From Dechloromonas sp. Dech2017 (lineage in GTDB: Bacteria > Pseudomonadota > Gammaproteobacteria > Burkholderiales > Rhodocyclaceae), in the NCBI GenBank assembly GCA_009469585.1, contig SSXW01000010.1, positions 51,559 through 115,558 of the forward strand: a stretch of 64,000 bases of DNA, written 5' to 3'. The first letter of the stretch is position 1. Every line of letters starts with the position of its first letter. The notes under the pieces are model-generated. The model ran no database searches and was not told where the DNA came from. It saw nothing but the letters and a program-made list of their open reading frames with translations. This document shows positions 19,952 to 28,614 of this stretch, piece after piece. A program made the position numbers and the translations under genes.

Positions 19952-21102
19952 ACTGGCTGTTACCCGAATATATCGCCGATGCGTTGCCTGCCGAGGCGGC
20001 ACGCATCGAGCGCCTGCGCCGCACCCTGCTCGACCATTTCCGTTGCAGCGGCTTCGAACTGGTGATGCCGCCGATGCTCGAATACCTCGAGTCCCTGCTT
20101 ACCGGGGCCGGACAGGATCTGAAGCTACGCACCTTCAAGCTGGTTGATCAGCTTTCCGGCCGAACCATGGGGGTGCGGGCCGATATCACGCCGCAGGCTG
20201 CCCGTATCGATGCCCATCTGCTCAACCATCAGGGCGTCACCCGTCTCTGCTATTGCGGCAGCGTCTTGCATACCCTGCCTGCCGCCATCTCGGCCGGACG
20301 GGAGCCGTTGCAGGTCGGTGCCGAGTTGTACGGCTATTCCGGCATTGCCGCTGACCTGCATATCGTTCGGCTGATGGCCGGGGCATTCGACAAGATGAAA
20401 CTGCCGATCAGCCGCGTCGATCTTGGTCACGTCGGGATCTTCCGTGCCTTGGCCGAGGCTGCCGGCCTGCCTGCCGAGGCCGAAGGCAACCTCCTGAATT
20501 TGTTGCAAGCCAAGGATGTTCCCGGGTTGGTCGAAGCCTGCGCCGATGTTCCTTCGCCCTATCGCGAGGCGCTGCAGCGTTTGCCGCTGCTTTATGGCGG
20601 GGCCGAAGTGCTGGATCGGGCAGCCAGCGAATTGCCCGCTCTTCCCGCCATTGCCGAGGCGCTGGACAGCCTGCGTCACCTGCTGGACGGTGCGCCGGAA
20701 TTGCCGTTCTCGGTCGATCTGTCGGATTTGCGCGGCTACCATTATCACAACGGCGTCGTCTTTGCCGCCTATTGTCCGGGCTACCCGGCGGCCATCGCGC
20801 TCGGCGGTCGTTACGACGGTGCCGGCAAGGCCTTCGGGCGTGCTCGCCCGGCCACCGGCTTCTCGATGGATCTGCGCGAAGTCGTTCGTCTGGCGCCATC
20901 AGGGAAGCCGGAGGGGGCGATCCTGGCGCCGCACGCCGGACATGATCTCCAGGTCGCCGCCCACATCGCCGCGCTGCGGGCGCAGGGAGAAATTGTCGTC
21001 GAATTGTTGCCGGGCGAGACGGCCTGCGAGGGGCCGCAATGCGACCGCAAGCTGGTCCGCCTAGGCGAACACTGGGTTATAGAAGCTATACAAGAGGATT
21101 AG
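19948..21102 (+). CDS. hisZ: ATP phosphoribosyltransferase regulatory subunit HisZ
   Basis: HisRS-like paralogue (384 aa) without the anticodon-binding domain. It activates the short-form HisG in the first step of histidine synthesis. Class II core motifs are recognisable ([43 protein letters not shown]). It lies between the hfl genes and purA, the usual betaproteobacterial position away from the his operon. Four-base overlap with the upstream small gene. Confidence 0.95.
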   Translation: MNWLLPEYIADALPAEAARIERLRRTLLDHFRCSGFELVMPPMLEYLESLLTGAGQDLKLRTFKLVDQLSGRTMGVRADITPQAARIDAHLLNHQGVTRLCYCGSVLHTLPAAISAGREPLQVGAELYGYSGIAADLHIVRLMAGAFDKMKLPISRVDLGHVGIFRALAEAAGLPAEAEGNLLNLLQAKDVPGLVEACADVPSPYREALQRLPLLYGGAEVLDRAASELPALPAIAEALDSLRHLLDGAPELPFSVDLSDLRGYHYHNGVVFAAYCPGYPAAIALGGRYDGAGKAFGRARPATGFSMDLREVVRLAPSGKPEGAILAPHAGHDLQVAAHIAALRAQGEIVVELLPGETACEGPQCDRKLVRLGEHWVIEAIQED

Positions 21103-21106
21103 GAAA

Positions 21107-22414
21107 ATGGCCAAGAATGTCATCGTGGTGGGAACCCAGTGGGGCGACGAAGGGAAGGGCAAGATCGTCGACTGGCTGACCGACCACGCCAAGGGCGTTG
21201 TGCGTTTCCAGGGGGGCCACAACGCCGGCCACACGCTGGTCGTCGGTGAACAGGTCTACAAGCTGAATCTGGTGCCCTCGGGTATCGTCCGTGACGGGAT
21301 CGATTGCTATATCGGCAACGGTGTCGTGCTCGACATCCATCACCTGATTTCGGAGATTGCCGAACTGGAAAAAGGCGGGATAGACGTCCGCTCGCGGCTG
21401 AAAGTCAGCCCGGGGTGCCCAATCATCCTGCCCTACCATGCCGCCATCGATAAGGCGCGCGAGGCGGCCAAGGCCGGCGACAAAAAAATTGGCACGACCG
21501 GCAAGGGGATCGGCCCGACCTACGAGGACAAGGTTTCCCGCCGTGGCCTCCGGGTCTACGATCTGTTCCACCCGGAGCGTTTTGCCGAGAAACTCAAGGA
21601 AATTATCGATTATCACAATTTCGTGCTGACCGAGTATTTCAAGGCCGACCCCGTCGATTTCCAGACGGTCTATGACCAGGCGATGGCTGATGCCGAGCAG
21701 ATCAAGCCGCTGGTCGTCGATGTGTCGGCTGCGCTGTACGACGCCCACAAGGCTGGCCACAACATGCTCTTCGAAGGCGCTCAGGGAACCCTGCTCGATA
21801 TCGATCACGGTACCTATCCCTTCGTCACCTCGTCGAACTGCGTTGCCGGCCAGGCGGCGGCCGGGGCCGGCGTCGGACCGGGCATGCTGCACTACGTGCT
21901 GGGTATTACCAAGGCCTACTGCACCCGGGTCGGTGGCGGCCCCTTCCCGAGCGAGCTCGACATCGATGCCGAAGGGACGCCAGGGCATCAGATGTTCTCG
22001 GTCGGCAAGGAGTTTGGCACGGTCACCGGGCGCAAGCGCCGTTGCGGCTGGTTCGATGCTGCTTTGCTCCGCCGTTCGGCGCGGATCAACGGCCTGACGG
22101 GTCTTTGCATCACCAAGCTTGACGTACTCGACGGCCTCAAGGAGATCAAGATCTGCACCGGCTACCAGTTGGGCGACAAGGTGGTCGACCTGCTGCCGAT
22201 CGGTGCCGACGACGTGGCCCGCTGTGTGCCGATCTACGAAACCATGCCGGGTTGGGAGGGTACGACCTTCCGCGTCAAGCGCTGGGAAGATCTGCCGGTC
22301 AATGCCCAGGCTTATCTGAACCGCCTCGAGGCGCTGTGCGAAGTGCCCATCGCCATCGTGTCGACCGGCCCCGAGCGCGAGGAAACCATCCTCAAGCAGC
22401 ATCCGTTCAACTAG
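21107..22414 (+). CDS. purA: Adenylosuccinate synthetase
   Basis: GTP-dependent enzyme that joins IMP and aspartate in AMP synthesis (435 aa). Motifs visible: the phosphate loop [39 protein letters not shown] and [12 protein letters not shown]. It is the last gene of the superoperon and is followed by two hairpins. Gap to hisZ is only 4 bp. Confidence 0.98.
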   Translation: MAKNVIVVGTQWGDEGKGKIVDWLTDHAKGVVRFQGGHNAGHTLVVGEQVYKLNLVPSGIVRDGIDCYIGNGVVLDIHHLISEIAELEKGGIDVRSRLKVSPGCPIILPYHAAIDKAREAAKAGDKKIGTTGKGIGPTYEDKVSRRGLRVYDLFHPERFAEKLKEIIDYHNFVLTEYFKADPVDFQTVYDQAMADAEQIKPLVVDVSAALYDAHKAGHNMLFEGAQGTLLDIDHGTYPFVTSSNCVAGQAAAGAGVGPGMLHYVLGITKAYCTRVGGGPFPSELDIDAEGTPGHQMFSVGKEFGTVTGRKRRCGWFDAALLRRSARINGLTGLCITKLDVLDGLKEIKICTGYQLGDKVVDLLPIGADDVARCVPIYETMPGWEGTTFRVKRWEDLPVNAQAYLNRLEALCEVPIAIVSTGPEREETILKQHPFN

Positions 22415-22428
22415 ACGCTTCCCAGAAC

Positions 22429-22447
22429 CGGGGGCTGTGCGCCCCCG
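22429..22447 (+). terminator. First hairpin after purA
   Basis: CGGGGGC and GCCCCCG form a perfect 7-bp stem with a TGTGC loop. No U-run follows directly; it works together with the next hairpin. Confidence 0.6.
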
Positions 22448-22487
22448 TTGCTGCGGTCAACGGGCTTTTTCGGCCCGTTTTTCATTT
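22446..22487 (-). repeat. Dispersed repeat copy in the purA terminator region
   Basis: Read on the minus strand it carries the element's core CCGTTGACCGCAGCAACG, and the GGCC/T-run hairpin is enlarged to a 5-bp stem plus flanks. It ends exactly at the stop codon of the minus-strand gene that follows. Here the repeat's own hairpin appears to serve as the purA terminator. Confidence 0.6.
22459..22482 (+). terminator. Rho-independent terminator of the purA superoperon
   Basis: AACGGGC and GCCCGTT pair across a short T-rich loop and are followed by a T-run on the plus strand. It lies within a copy of the dispersed repeat. Confidence 0.85.
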
Positions 22488-22858
22488 TAGCGGGCGGGAA
22501 CCGCCTGCCAGCCTTCCGGGCAGGCATTGGTGTAGGGGTAGTACTGGCCGGACGAGCCGCAGTAATACCAGGTGTCGTAGGCGGCACGCGGTGCCGGCGG
22601 CGGAGGCGCCCGGTAGACCGGTGCCGGTTCTGCGTAATATTGCGAGGCGATGGCGCTGCCGATGATCAGGCCACCGATGCCCAGCACAGCGGCCGGACCG
22701 ATCCAGTCGTGGTGGCTACGGTGCCCCTGGTGATGGCGCTGATGTTGGTGACGTTCGTAATGGCGATAGCCATCGTGGCCGCCACGGTCGGCGAAGGCCG
22801 GGGCGCTGCCGGTTGCGGCCAGCAAGGCAGCGAGACAAAAGGCAGTAATTTTTTTCAT
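22487..22858 (-). CDS. Small exported His-rich protein, function unknown
   Basis: A 123-aa product with a clear signal peptide (MKKITAFCLAALLAATGSAP, cleavage near AFA), then a His/Arg/Gln-rich stretch (HYERHQHQRHHQGHRSHHD, about residues 34-53). A glycine-rich hydrophobic segment (GIGGLIIGSAIAS) and a Pro-rich, two-Cys C-terminus follow. The layout resembles YXWGXW/glycine-zipper-type envelope proteins but no firm family is claimed. The His stretch suggests metal binding. The start at 22856-22858 fits the signal peptide; a longer in-frame extension upstream is rejected. Confidence 0.8.
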   Translation of the reverse strand: MKKITAFCLAALLAATGSAPAFADRGGHDGYRHYERHQHQRHHQGHRSHHDWIGPAAVLGIGGLIIGSAIASQYYAEPAPVYRAPPPPAPRAAYDTWYYCGSSGQYYPYTNACPEGWQAVPAR

Positions 22859-23034
22859 GATGAAACCCGATGCTGTTGGTTTGGACAAGCCGAATAACGC
22901 CCGGCTGACGCCAAGCGATGACTGACAAGTGTTAGCAATTGTTACGGTGGGACGGCCGCGCCTGGCTGTGAGACAATGGGCGGCGACCGATGGCGGGCTG
23001 CTGTGGCCCGCTGTTGAAACCGGCGGCAGAAATG

Positions 23035-23064
23035 AAAAAAGGCCTTGTCGGAACAAGGCCTTTC
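23035..23064 (-). terminator. Terminator of tRNA-Leu
   Basis: AAGGCCTTGT and ACAAGGCCTT form a 10-bp stem with a TCCG loop, followed on the minus strand by a T-run. It lies 12 bp after the CCA end of the tRNA. Confidence 0.9.
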
Positions 23065-23075
23065 ATCAAAGTCGC

Positions 23076-23160
<85 letters not shown>

Positions 23161-23179
23161 ACAGGTGCGAAGAGCCGCC

Positions 23180-23207
23180 ATTATAGAGAAAGAAGAACTG
23201 ATGTCAA
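23180..23207 (-). promoter_or_regulatory. Consensus sigma-70 promoter of tRNA-Leu, overlapping the rnr start
   Basis: On the minus strand a perfect -35 TTGACA (23202-23207) and a perfect -10 TATAAT (23180-23185) are separated by 16 bp. The predicted start is about 12 bp before the tRNA. The -35 box covers the rnr initiation codon region (ATG 23201-23203). Confidence 0.85.
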
Positions 23208-25705
23208 GAAAAAAGTTATCAAAGATTCGTCGTGCCGATCCTTTCCTCGAGCGGGAGTTGGCGCGCTATGAATTTCCCTTGCCGTCGCGGGAGTATGTCG
23301 CGCAGTTGCTGACCGAGGAGGGGCGGCCGCTGGCTTTCGACGAACTGGTCGAAGTGCTGGACATCGCCGGCAGCGAGCGCGACATGTTCCAGCGCCGCCT
23401 CGGGGCCATGGAGCGCGAAGGCCAGTTGCTGCGCAACCGCAAGGGGGCTTACATCCTGCCCGAGCGGGCCAGCCTGACGGCGGGCCGGATCCAGGGACAC
23501 CCGGATGGCTACGGTTTCCTGATTCCCGACGACGGCAGCGCCGACATCTTTCTCGACCAGCACCAGATGGGCAAGGTCCTGCATGGCGACCGGGCGCTGG
23601 TCCGGATTACCGGCATCGACCGCAAGGGGCGCCCGGAGGGGGGCATCGTCGAGGTGACCGAGCGGGTCAACAGCCGGGTCATCGGGCGGGTCATGGTCGA
23701 GCACGGGGTGGTTTTCGTCGCCCCGGAAAACAAGCGCATTTCCCAGGACATCCTGGTGCCGCCGCAGAGCCAGGCGAAATTCAAGGCGCAGTCGGGCCAG
23801 GTGGTGATGGTCGAGATCATCGAGCAACCCAGCAAGTATTCCAAGCCGATCGGCGAGATTGTCGAGGTGCTGGGCAATTACGCCGATCCGGGCATGGAGA
23901 TCGAGATTGCCTTGCGCAAGCACGATCTGCCTTTCGAGTTTTCGAAGGCGGCGCTGAAGGAGAACCAGGCGCTGCCCGACAAGGTCAGGAAAACCGATTT
24001 TAAGGGGCGCGAGGATCTGCGCGAGTTGCCGCTGGTTACCATCGACGGCGAAACGGCCCGCGATTTCGACGACGCGGTGTTCTGCGAGAAAAAGGGGCGG
24101 GCCTGGCGTCTGGTGGTGGCGATCGCCGATGTCTCGCATTACGTCAGGCCGGGCATGGCGCTCGACAAGGAGGCGCTGGCCCGCGGCAATTCGGTGTATT
24201 TTCCGCGCCGGGTCATCCCGATGTTGCCGGAGAAGCTGTCGAACGGCATTTGCTCGCTCAACCCGGATGTCGAACGGATGGCCATGGTCTGCGACATGGA
24301 AATCAGCGCCACCGGGAAAATCGGCAAGTATCGCTTCTACCCGGCGGTTTTCCGTTCGCATGCCCGCCTGACCTACAACCAGGTCTGGTCCTGGCTTTCC
24401 GGCGAAAAGAAGCCGGAAGGCGAGGCCCAGCAGAGCGTTCTGCCACACGTCCAGAATCTCTACAAGCTGTTCGGCGCCCTGCACAAGGCGCGGGCCCGGC
24501 GCGGCGCCATCGACTTCGAGACGACCGAGACGCAGATGCTGTTCAACGACCAGGGCAAGATCGACAACATCGTGCCGGTCGTCCGCAACGATGCCCACCG
24601 CATCATCGAGGAGTGCATGCTGGCTGCCAACGTCTGCGCTTCGGCCTTCCTCGCCGAGCACAAGCAGACCTGCCTGTACCGCATCCACGAATCGCCTTCC
24701 GAGGAAAAGCTGAGCAACCTGCGCAGCTTCCTCGGCGAGTTCGGGCTCAGCCTGGGCGGCGGCGACGAGCCGCAGGCCAAGGATTACGCCGTGCTGCTCG
24801 AGCAGGTCAAGCCGCGGCCGGATTTCCAGTTGCTGCAGACGGTGATGCTGCGCTCGCTGCGCCAGGCCATGTACAGCCCCGACAACGTCGGTCACTTCGG
24901 CCTGGCCTACGAGCACTACACGCATTTCACCTCGCCCATCCGGCGCTATCCCGACCTCCTCGTGCATCGCGCCATCAAGGCCGTGCTGGCCGGCGAGAGG
25001 TACGTGCCGGAGCAGGCCTGGGACGACATCGGCCTGCAGTGCTCGGCCACCGAGCGCCGCGCCGACGAGGCGACGCGCGACGTCGAGAACTGGCTGAAGA
25101 CCTATTTCATGAAGGAGCGGATCGGCGAGGAGTTCGACGGGACCATCTCGGCGGTCACCGCCTTCGGCATTTTCGTCGCCCTCGATGCGATCTACGTCGA
25201 AGGCCTGGTCCATGTCTCGGAACTGGGGTCGGACTATTTTCAGTTCGACAGCATCAAGCATCAGATGCTGGGCGAGCGTACCGGCCAGCGCTTCCGTCTC
25301 GGCGACCGGGTGCGGGTCAGGCTGGTGCGGGCCGATCTCGAGTCGAACCGCATCGATTTCGTGCTGGCTTCCGGCGCCAAGCCGGGTGCGCTGCGGCCGG
25401 GTCCGGCCGCAGCTGGCAAGCGTTCTGCCGGGGCGAGGCCCGCGGTGCCGACGGCGGCGAAGCCTTCGGCCAGGGGTTCGGCAGCGCCCGGCGAAGCGCC
25501 GGTCGCCAAGCGCGCAGCGAAGCCGGCCGCCAAGCCGAAGGCCACCAAGACGCCGGCCAAGGCTCCCGGCAAGGCAGTGGTCAAAGTCAAGGCCAAATCG
25601 GCCGCCAAGCCCAAGGCCAAGCCGGCGAGCAAGACTAAAGGCAGCACCAAGGCCAAGTCGGCGAAGGCCGGGCCGATTTCGAAATCAGGCCAAAAACGCC
25701 GTTGA
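23201..25705 (+). CDS. rnr: Ribonuclease R
   Basis: Processive 3'-5' exoribonuclease of the RNB family (834 aa). After an N-terminal winged-helix region come cold-shock domains, the RNB catalytic domain with the Asp cluster in GETARDFDDAVFCEKKG and the IADVSHYV motif, and an S1 domain near FDGTISAVTAFGIFVALD. A low-complexity Lys/Ala/Pro tail (from about residue 725) follows. The final residues SKSGQKRR and the stop codon lie in a copy of the dispersed repeat. The start overlaps the divergent tRNA-Leu promoter; an upstream in-frame extension through the tRNA is rejected. Confidence 0.96.
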   Translation: MSRKKLSKIRRADPFLERELARYEFPLPSREYVAQLLTEEGRPLAFDELVEVLDIAGSERDMFQRRLGAMEREGQLLRNRKGAYILPERASLTAGRIQGHPDGYGFLIPDDGSADIFLDQHQMGKVLHGDRALVRITGIDRKGRPEGGIVEVTERVNSRVIGRVMVEHGVVFVAPENKRISQDILVPPQSQAKFKAQSGQVVMVEIIEQPSKYSKPIGEIVEVLGNYADPGMEIEIALRKHDLPFEFSKAALKENQALPDKVRKTDFKGREDLRELPLVTIDGETARDFDDAVFCEKKGRAWRLVVAIADVSHYVRPGMALDKEALARGNSVYFPRRVIPMLPEKLSNGICSLNPDVERMAMVCDMEISATGKIGKYRFYPAVFRSHARLTYNQVWSWLSGEKKPEGEAQQSVLPHVQNLYKLFGALHKARARRGAIDFETTETQMLFNDQGKIDNIVPVVRNDAHRIIEECMLAANVCASAFLAEHKQTCLYRIHESPSEEKLSNLRSFLGEFGLSLGGGDEPQAKDYAVLLEQVKPRPDFQLLQTVMLRSLRQAMYSPDNVGHFGLAYEHYTHFTSPIRRYPDLLVHRAIKAVLAGERYVPEQAWDDIGLQCSATERRADEATRDVENWLKTYFMKERIGEEFDGTISAVTAFGIFVALDAIYVEGLVHVSELGSDYFQFDSIKHQMLGERTGQRFRLGDRVRVRLVRADLESNRIDFVLASGAKPGALRPGPAAAGKRSAGARPAVPTAAKPSARGSAAPGEAPVAKRAAKPAAKPKATKTPAKAPGKAVVKVKAKSAAKPKAKPASKTKGSTKAKSAKAGPISKSGQKRR

Positions 25706-25716
25706 CCGCAGCGGTT
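25676..25716 (+). repeat. Dispersed repeat copy covering the 3' end of rnr
   Basis: The AT-rich arm (atttcgaaatcaggcc), A-run and core cgccgttgaccgcagcgg match the element. It encodes the last nine residues of RNase R and contributes the TGA stop at 25703-25705, filling nearly the whole gap to the convergent HDOD gene. Confidence 0.7.
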
Positions 25717-25720
25717 GTCG

Positions 25721-26584
25721 TCAAGCGTGCGAGGGGTCGAGCAAGTCATCGGCCTTGAGCACGATGGCGGCGCGATGGTGATCGTCGAGCCCGGGCAGTT
25801 GCCCGGCCAGCCATTCCAGCGAGGTACCGGGGATCAGGTGGCTGGCCTCGGCGATGTCCGAGGGCAGCGCCGGATCATCCGGGCCGCTGCGGATGTGGCG
25901 GGCGGTGTCGATGCACAGGCGGCAAAGGCTGGCGCGGGTATTTTCGATGCCGCGGATGAGTTGGGTGAGCAAGGGTGGCAAATGCCAGATTTCGGCGCAT
26001 TTCAGCGTCAGGTCCCGGAAGCGGAAGCCGCAGGTATCGACCTGGGCCTGGGCTGAACGCGCAGCCCGTCCGGCGTACAGGGCGACGAGCGCCTGGCGCG
26101 GCAGTTCTTCAGCGAACGACCAGAGCAGCAACTCGCCGATTTCGGCGAGCAAGGTGGCCATCGCCACTTCCTCCGGGGCGATGTCGGCCCGGGCGGCGCC
26201 CCAGCGCAGCGCCAGCTGGCTGGCCAGATGCGCCCGGGCTTCGCATTCGGCCAGGCCGGAATTGCCTTCATCGGTTTCCGGGCTGGTCAACAGCACCTGG
26301 TGGAAATTGTCGGTCCCCAGCTGCATCACGGCGGCCAGGGTCGTTGTCGTTTCGTGGCCGAGGCGCTGCACGCGGCGTCCTTCGGCCTGGCGCAGCAGGC
26401 GCAGGCAGAGGAAGGGGTCGGCCATGGCGATGTCGGCCAGGTCGCGCGCCGCAAGCTGTTCGCCGCGTTCGGCGACAATGTCGAGCAGGCGCTCCTTGGA
26501 GCGCGGCATGCAGGGCATGACCTGGTTGCTCAGGTAGGCCGCCCACTGATCGACCCCCCAGTGTTTCTGATGTTCCGAAAGCAA
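25721..26584 (-). CDS. HDOD-domain signalling protein
   Basis: Single HDOD domain (about residues 20-220, including MPRSKERLLDIV and ATLLAEIGELLLWSF). HDOD domains are degenerate HD hydrolase folds found in signalling proteins; catalytic HD residues are not evident. The start is uncertain. TTG at 26584 (LSEHQKHWGVDQW) has a GGAG motif 7 nt upstream and fits similar proteins. In-frame ATGs at 26683 and 26737 would push the gene into the rlmB promoter, or even overlap rlmB. It is convergent with rnr and divergent from rlmB. The target pathway is unknown. Confidence 0.82.
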   Translation of the reverse strand: MLSEHQKHWGVDQWAAYLSNQVMPCMPRSKERLLDIVAERGEQLAARDLADIAMADPFLCLRLLRQAEGRRVQRLGHETTTTLAAVMQLGTDNFHQVLLTSPETDEGNSGLAECEARAHLASQLALRWGAARADIAPEEVAMATLLAEIGELLLWSFAEELPRQALVALYAGRAARSAQAQVDTCGFRFRDLTLKCAEIWHLPPLLTQLIRGIENTRASLCRLCIDTARHIRSGPDDPALPSDIAEASHLIPGTSLEWLAGQLPGLDDHHRAAIVLKADDLLDPSHA

Positions 26585-26735
26585 TCCTGTCTCCGCAAGG
26601 TTGGGTGAACCCGATAACGGCAGTATGGCGAAAAACCGGAGGGCAGGGGGCAAATTGCTTGCTGTGCCCGGAGTTGCGAACATGATGGTGGCCCGGGCAC
26701 GGTAATATTCGCCTGTCCGTTCATTGAAAGCAGCC

Positions 26736-27467
26736 ATGAGCTCCCGTCTGATCTACGGCTTTCACGCCGTTACCGCCAAGCTTCGTCACGACCCCGAGTC
26801 GGTCAAGGAAATCCTTTTCGATGCCACCCGCCAGGATGCCCGCTTGCGCGATCTGCTCAAGCATGCCGAACTGCAGGACGTCAGGGTGCTGGCAGTCGAC
26901 GGCAAGCGGCTCGACGGCATGGCGACCGGCGGCCGCCACCAGGGCGTCATCGCCCGCATCGAAGGCGGGCGCAAGGCGGCACATCTCGACGACGTACTCG
27001 ATACGCTGGAAGAGCCCGCCTTCCTGCTGGTTCTCGATGGCATCACCGATCCGCGCAATCTCGGCGCCTGCCTGCGGGTTGCCGATGCCGCCGGTGTCCA
27101 TGCCGTGATCGCCCCCAAGGACCGTGCCGTCGGCCTCACCGAAGTCGCCGCCAAGACGGCCTGCGGCGCCGCCGAGTCGGTGCCTTACGTGATGGTCACC
27201 AACCTGGCGCGGACCCTGCGCGAATTGCAGGAGCGGGAAATCTGGGTCATCGGCACCGCCGGCGAGGCCGACAGCGATCTTTACGCCGCCGAATGGCCCA
27301 AGGCAACAGCCTGGGTGCTCGGTGCCGAAGGCGAGGGCATGCGCCGCCTGACCCGGGAAAACTGCGACCAGCTGGTCAGCATTCCCATGCGCGGTTCGGT
27401 CGAAAGCCTGAACGTCTCGGTGGCGGCCGGGGTTTGTTTGTTCGAGGCGCGTCGCCGCCTGGGCTGA
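26736..27467 (+). CDS. rlmB: 23S rRNA (guanosine-2'-O-)-methyltransferase RlmB
   Basis: SPOUT/TrmH-family enzyme (243 aa) that methylates G2251 of 23S rRNA. It has an N-terminal substrate-binding domain ([20 protein letters not shown]) and SPOUT motifs including [27 protein letters not shown] and the knot motif [16 protein letters not shown]. It usually follows rnr; here an inverted HDOD gene separates them. The ATG at 26736 is preferred over an in-frame TTG four codons earlier. Confidence 0.97.
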   Translation: MSSRLIYGFHAVTAKLRHDPESVKEILFDATRQDARLRDLLKHAELQDVRVLAVDGKRLDGMATGGRHQGVIARIEGGRKAAHLDDVLDTLEEPAFLLVLDGITDPRNLGACLRVADAAGVHAVIAPKDRAVGLTEVAAKTACGAAESVPYVMVTNLARTLRELQEREIWVIGTAGEADSDLYAAEWPKATAWVLGAEGEGMRRLTRENCDQLVSIPMRGSVESLNVSVAAGVCLFEARRRLG

Positions 27468-27468
27468 A

Positions 27469-27485
27469 CCCGGGCATCGCCCGGG
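27469..27485 (+). terminator. GC-rich hairpin after rlmB
   Basis: CCCGGGC and GCCCGGG form a perfect 7-bp stem with an ATC loop right after the rlmB stop, in the gap between convergent genes. No T-run is present, so termination efficiency is uncertain. Confidence 0.45.
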
Positions 27486-27527
27486 GCCGGTGCTGATCGG
27501 GCCGGCTCTGGCCGGTGGCCAGCAGCT

Positions 27528-28520
27528 TCAGTCGGCTTCTTCGTCGTTGGCCTCGGCCAGGATGACCCGGTTGCGCCCTTCGTGCTTGGCCCGGTAGAGC
27601 GCTGCATCGGCGGCGGCGATCAGCCGTTCGGTGCTGTTCCGGGCGCTCGGCGTCATCGCCGCGACGCCGAGGCTGAGCGTGATGTTCGGCGAGGTCGTCG
27701 ATCTGTCGTGCGGCAACTGCCGGTCGCCGACCGCCAAACGGATGCGCTCGGCGACGGCCAGGGCGCCGGCCAGGTCGGTGTTGGGCATGACGATGGCGAA
27801 TTCTTCGCCGCCATAGCGCGAGGCCATGTCGGACGGACGAAAAACCGAGGTGTCGATCGCCTCGGCCACCGCACGCAGGCATTCGTCGCCCTGCTGGTGG
27901 CCGTAGTGGTCGTTGTAGGCCTTGAAGTGATCGACGTCGGCCAGGATGAAGGCGAGCGGCGAACCGCTGCGCTGGGCGCATTTCCACTCGAGATGCATCT
28001 TCTTGTCGAGCGAGCGGCGATTGGCCAGGCCGGTCAGGCTGTCCCGCGTCGCCAGGTCTTCCAGGGCGATTTCGGCCATTTTCTGGTCGGTCATGTCGCG
28101 CAGGGTTTCGACGACGGCGATCAACTGCCCGTGGTCGTCGTAGATCGGCCCGGCATCGACCGCCAGGTAGCGCCGCTCGCCCTTGATCGGCATGACGCAC
28201 CAATTTTCGGCGCACAGCCCGAAGCCGAAATCGCCAGGGCGGGTATGGGCGGCGTAGAGCTCGGCCAGTTGGTCGTACTGCTCGAGGGCGACGAGGTCGG
28301 CCAGGCAGTGGCGCGGCCCGCTGTAGAAGCCGCGCCAGTGATCGCTGGTGCCGAGGATCTCGGCGGCGGGAATGCCGGTCAGCCGTTCGCAGGCGTGATT
28401 CCAGATGGTCACCCGGCGCTCGGCGTCGAGGACGAAGGTGGGAACGACCAGGTATTGCACCAGCCGGACAGCCATGCTGTGCGCAATGTCGTTTCCGAAA
28501 CCGTTATTGCCGGATTTCAA
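27528..28520 (-). CDS. PAS-GGDEF diguanylate cyclase
   Basis: Cytosolic protein of 330 aa with an N-terminal PAS domain (about 18-145, ending in ETLRDMTDQK) and a C-terminal GGDEF domain with the active-site motif RYGGEEFAIVM and substrate region DVDHFKAYNDHYGHQQGDE. The intact GGEEF indicates active c-di-GMP synthesis. No RxxD inhibitory site is seen directly upstream of the motif. It stands alone, convergent with rlmB. The PAS ligand is unknown. Confidence 0.92.
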   Translation of the reverse strand: MKSGNNGFGNDIAHSMAVRLVQYLVVPTFVLDAERRVTIWNHACERLTGIPAAEILGTSDHWRGFYSGPRHCLADLVALEQYDQLAELYAAHTRPGDFGFGLCAENWCVMPIKGERRYLAVDAGPIYDDHGQLIAVVETLRDMTDQKMAEIALEDLATRDSLTGLANRRSLDKKMHLEWKCAQRSGSPLAFILADVDHFKAYNDHYGHQQGDECLRAVAEAIDTSVFRPSDMASRYGGEEFAIVMPNTDLAGALAVAERIRLAVGDRQLPHDRSTTSPNITLSLGVAAMTPSARNSTERLIAAADAALYRAKHEGRNRVILAEANDEEAD

Positions 28521-28614
28521 TGGTTCGCTCCCAAGTGTGGATGTGGCGTGGATCGCCGTCGGAACCTTATTGGTTCTCTTGGGGGCAAAACGATACGCGC
28601 TGCCTACCCGGCTG

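Noticed and set aside
23219..25261. Long open frame on the minus strand opposite rnr
   Set aside because: RNase R domains on the plus strand are unambiguous; the opposite frame shows shadow-type composition and no family motif.
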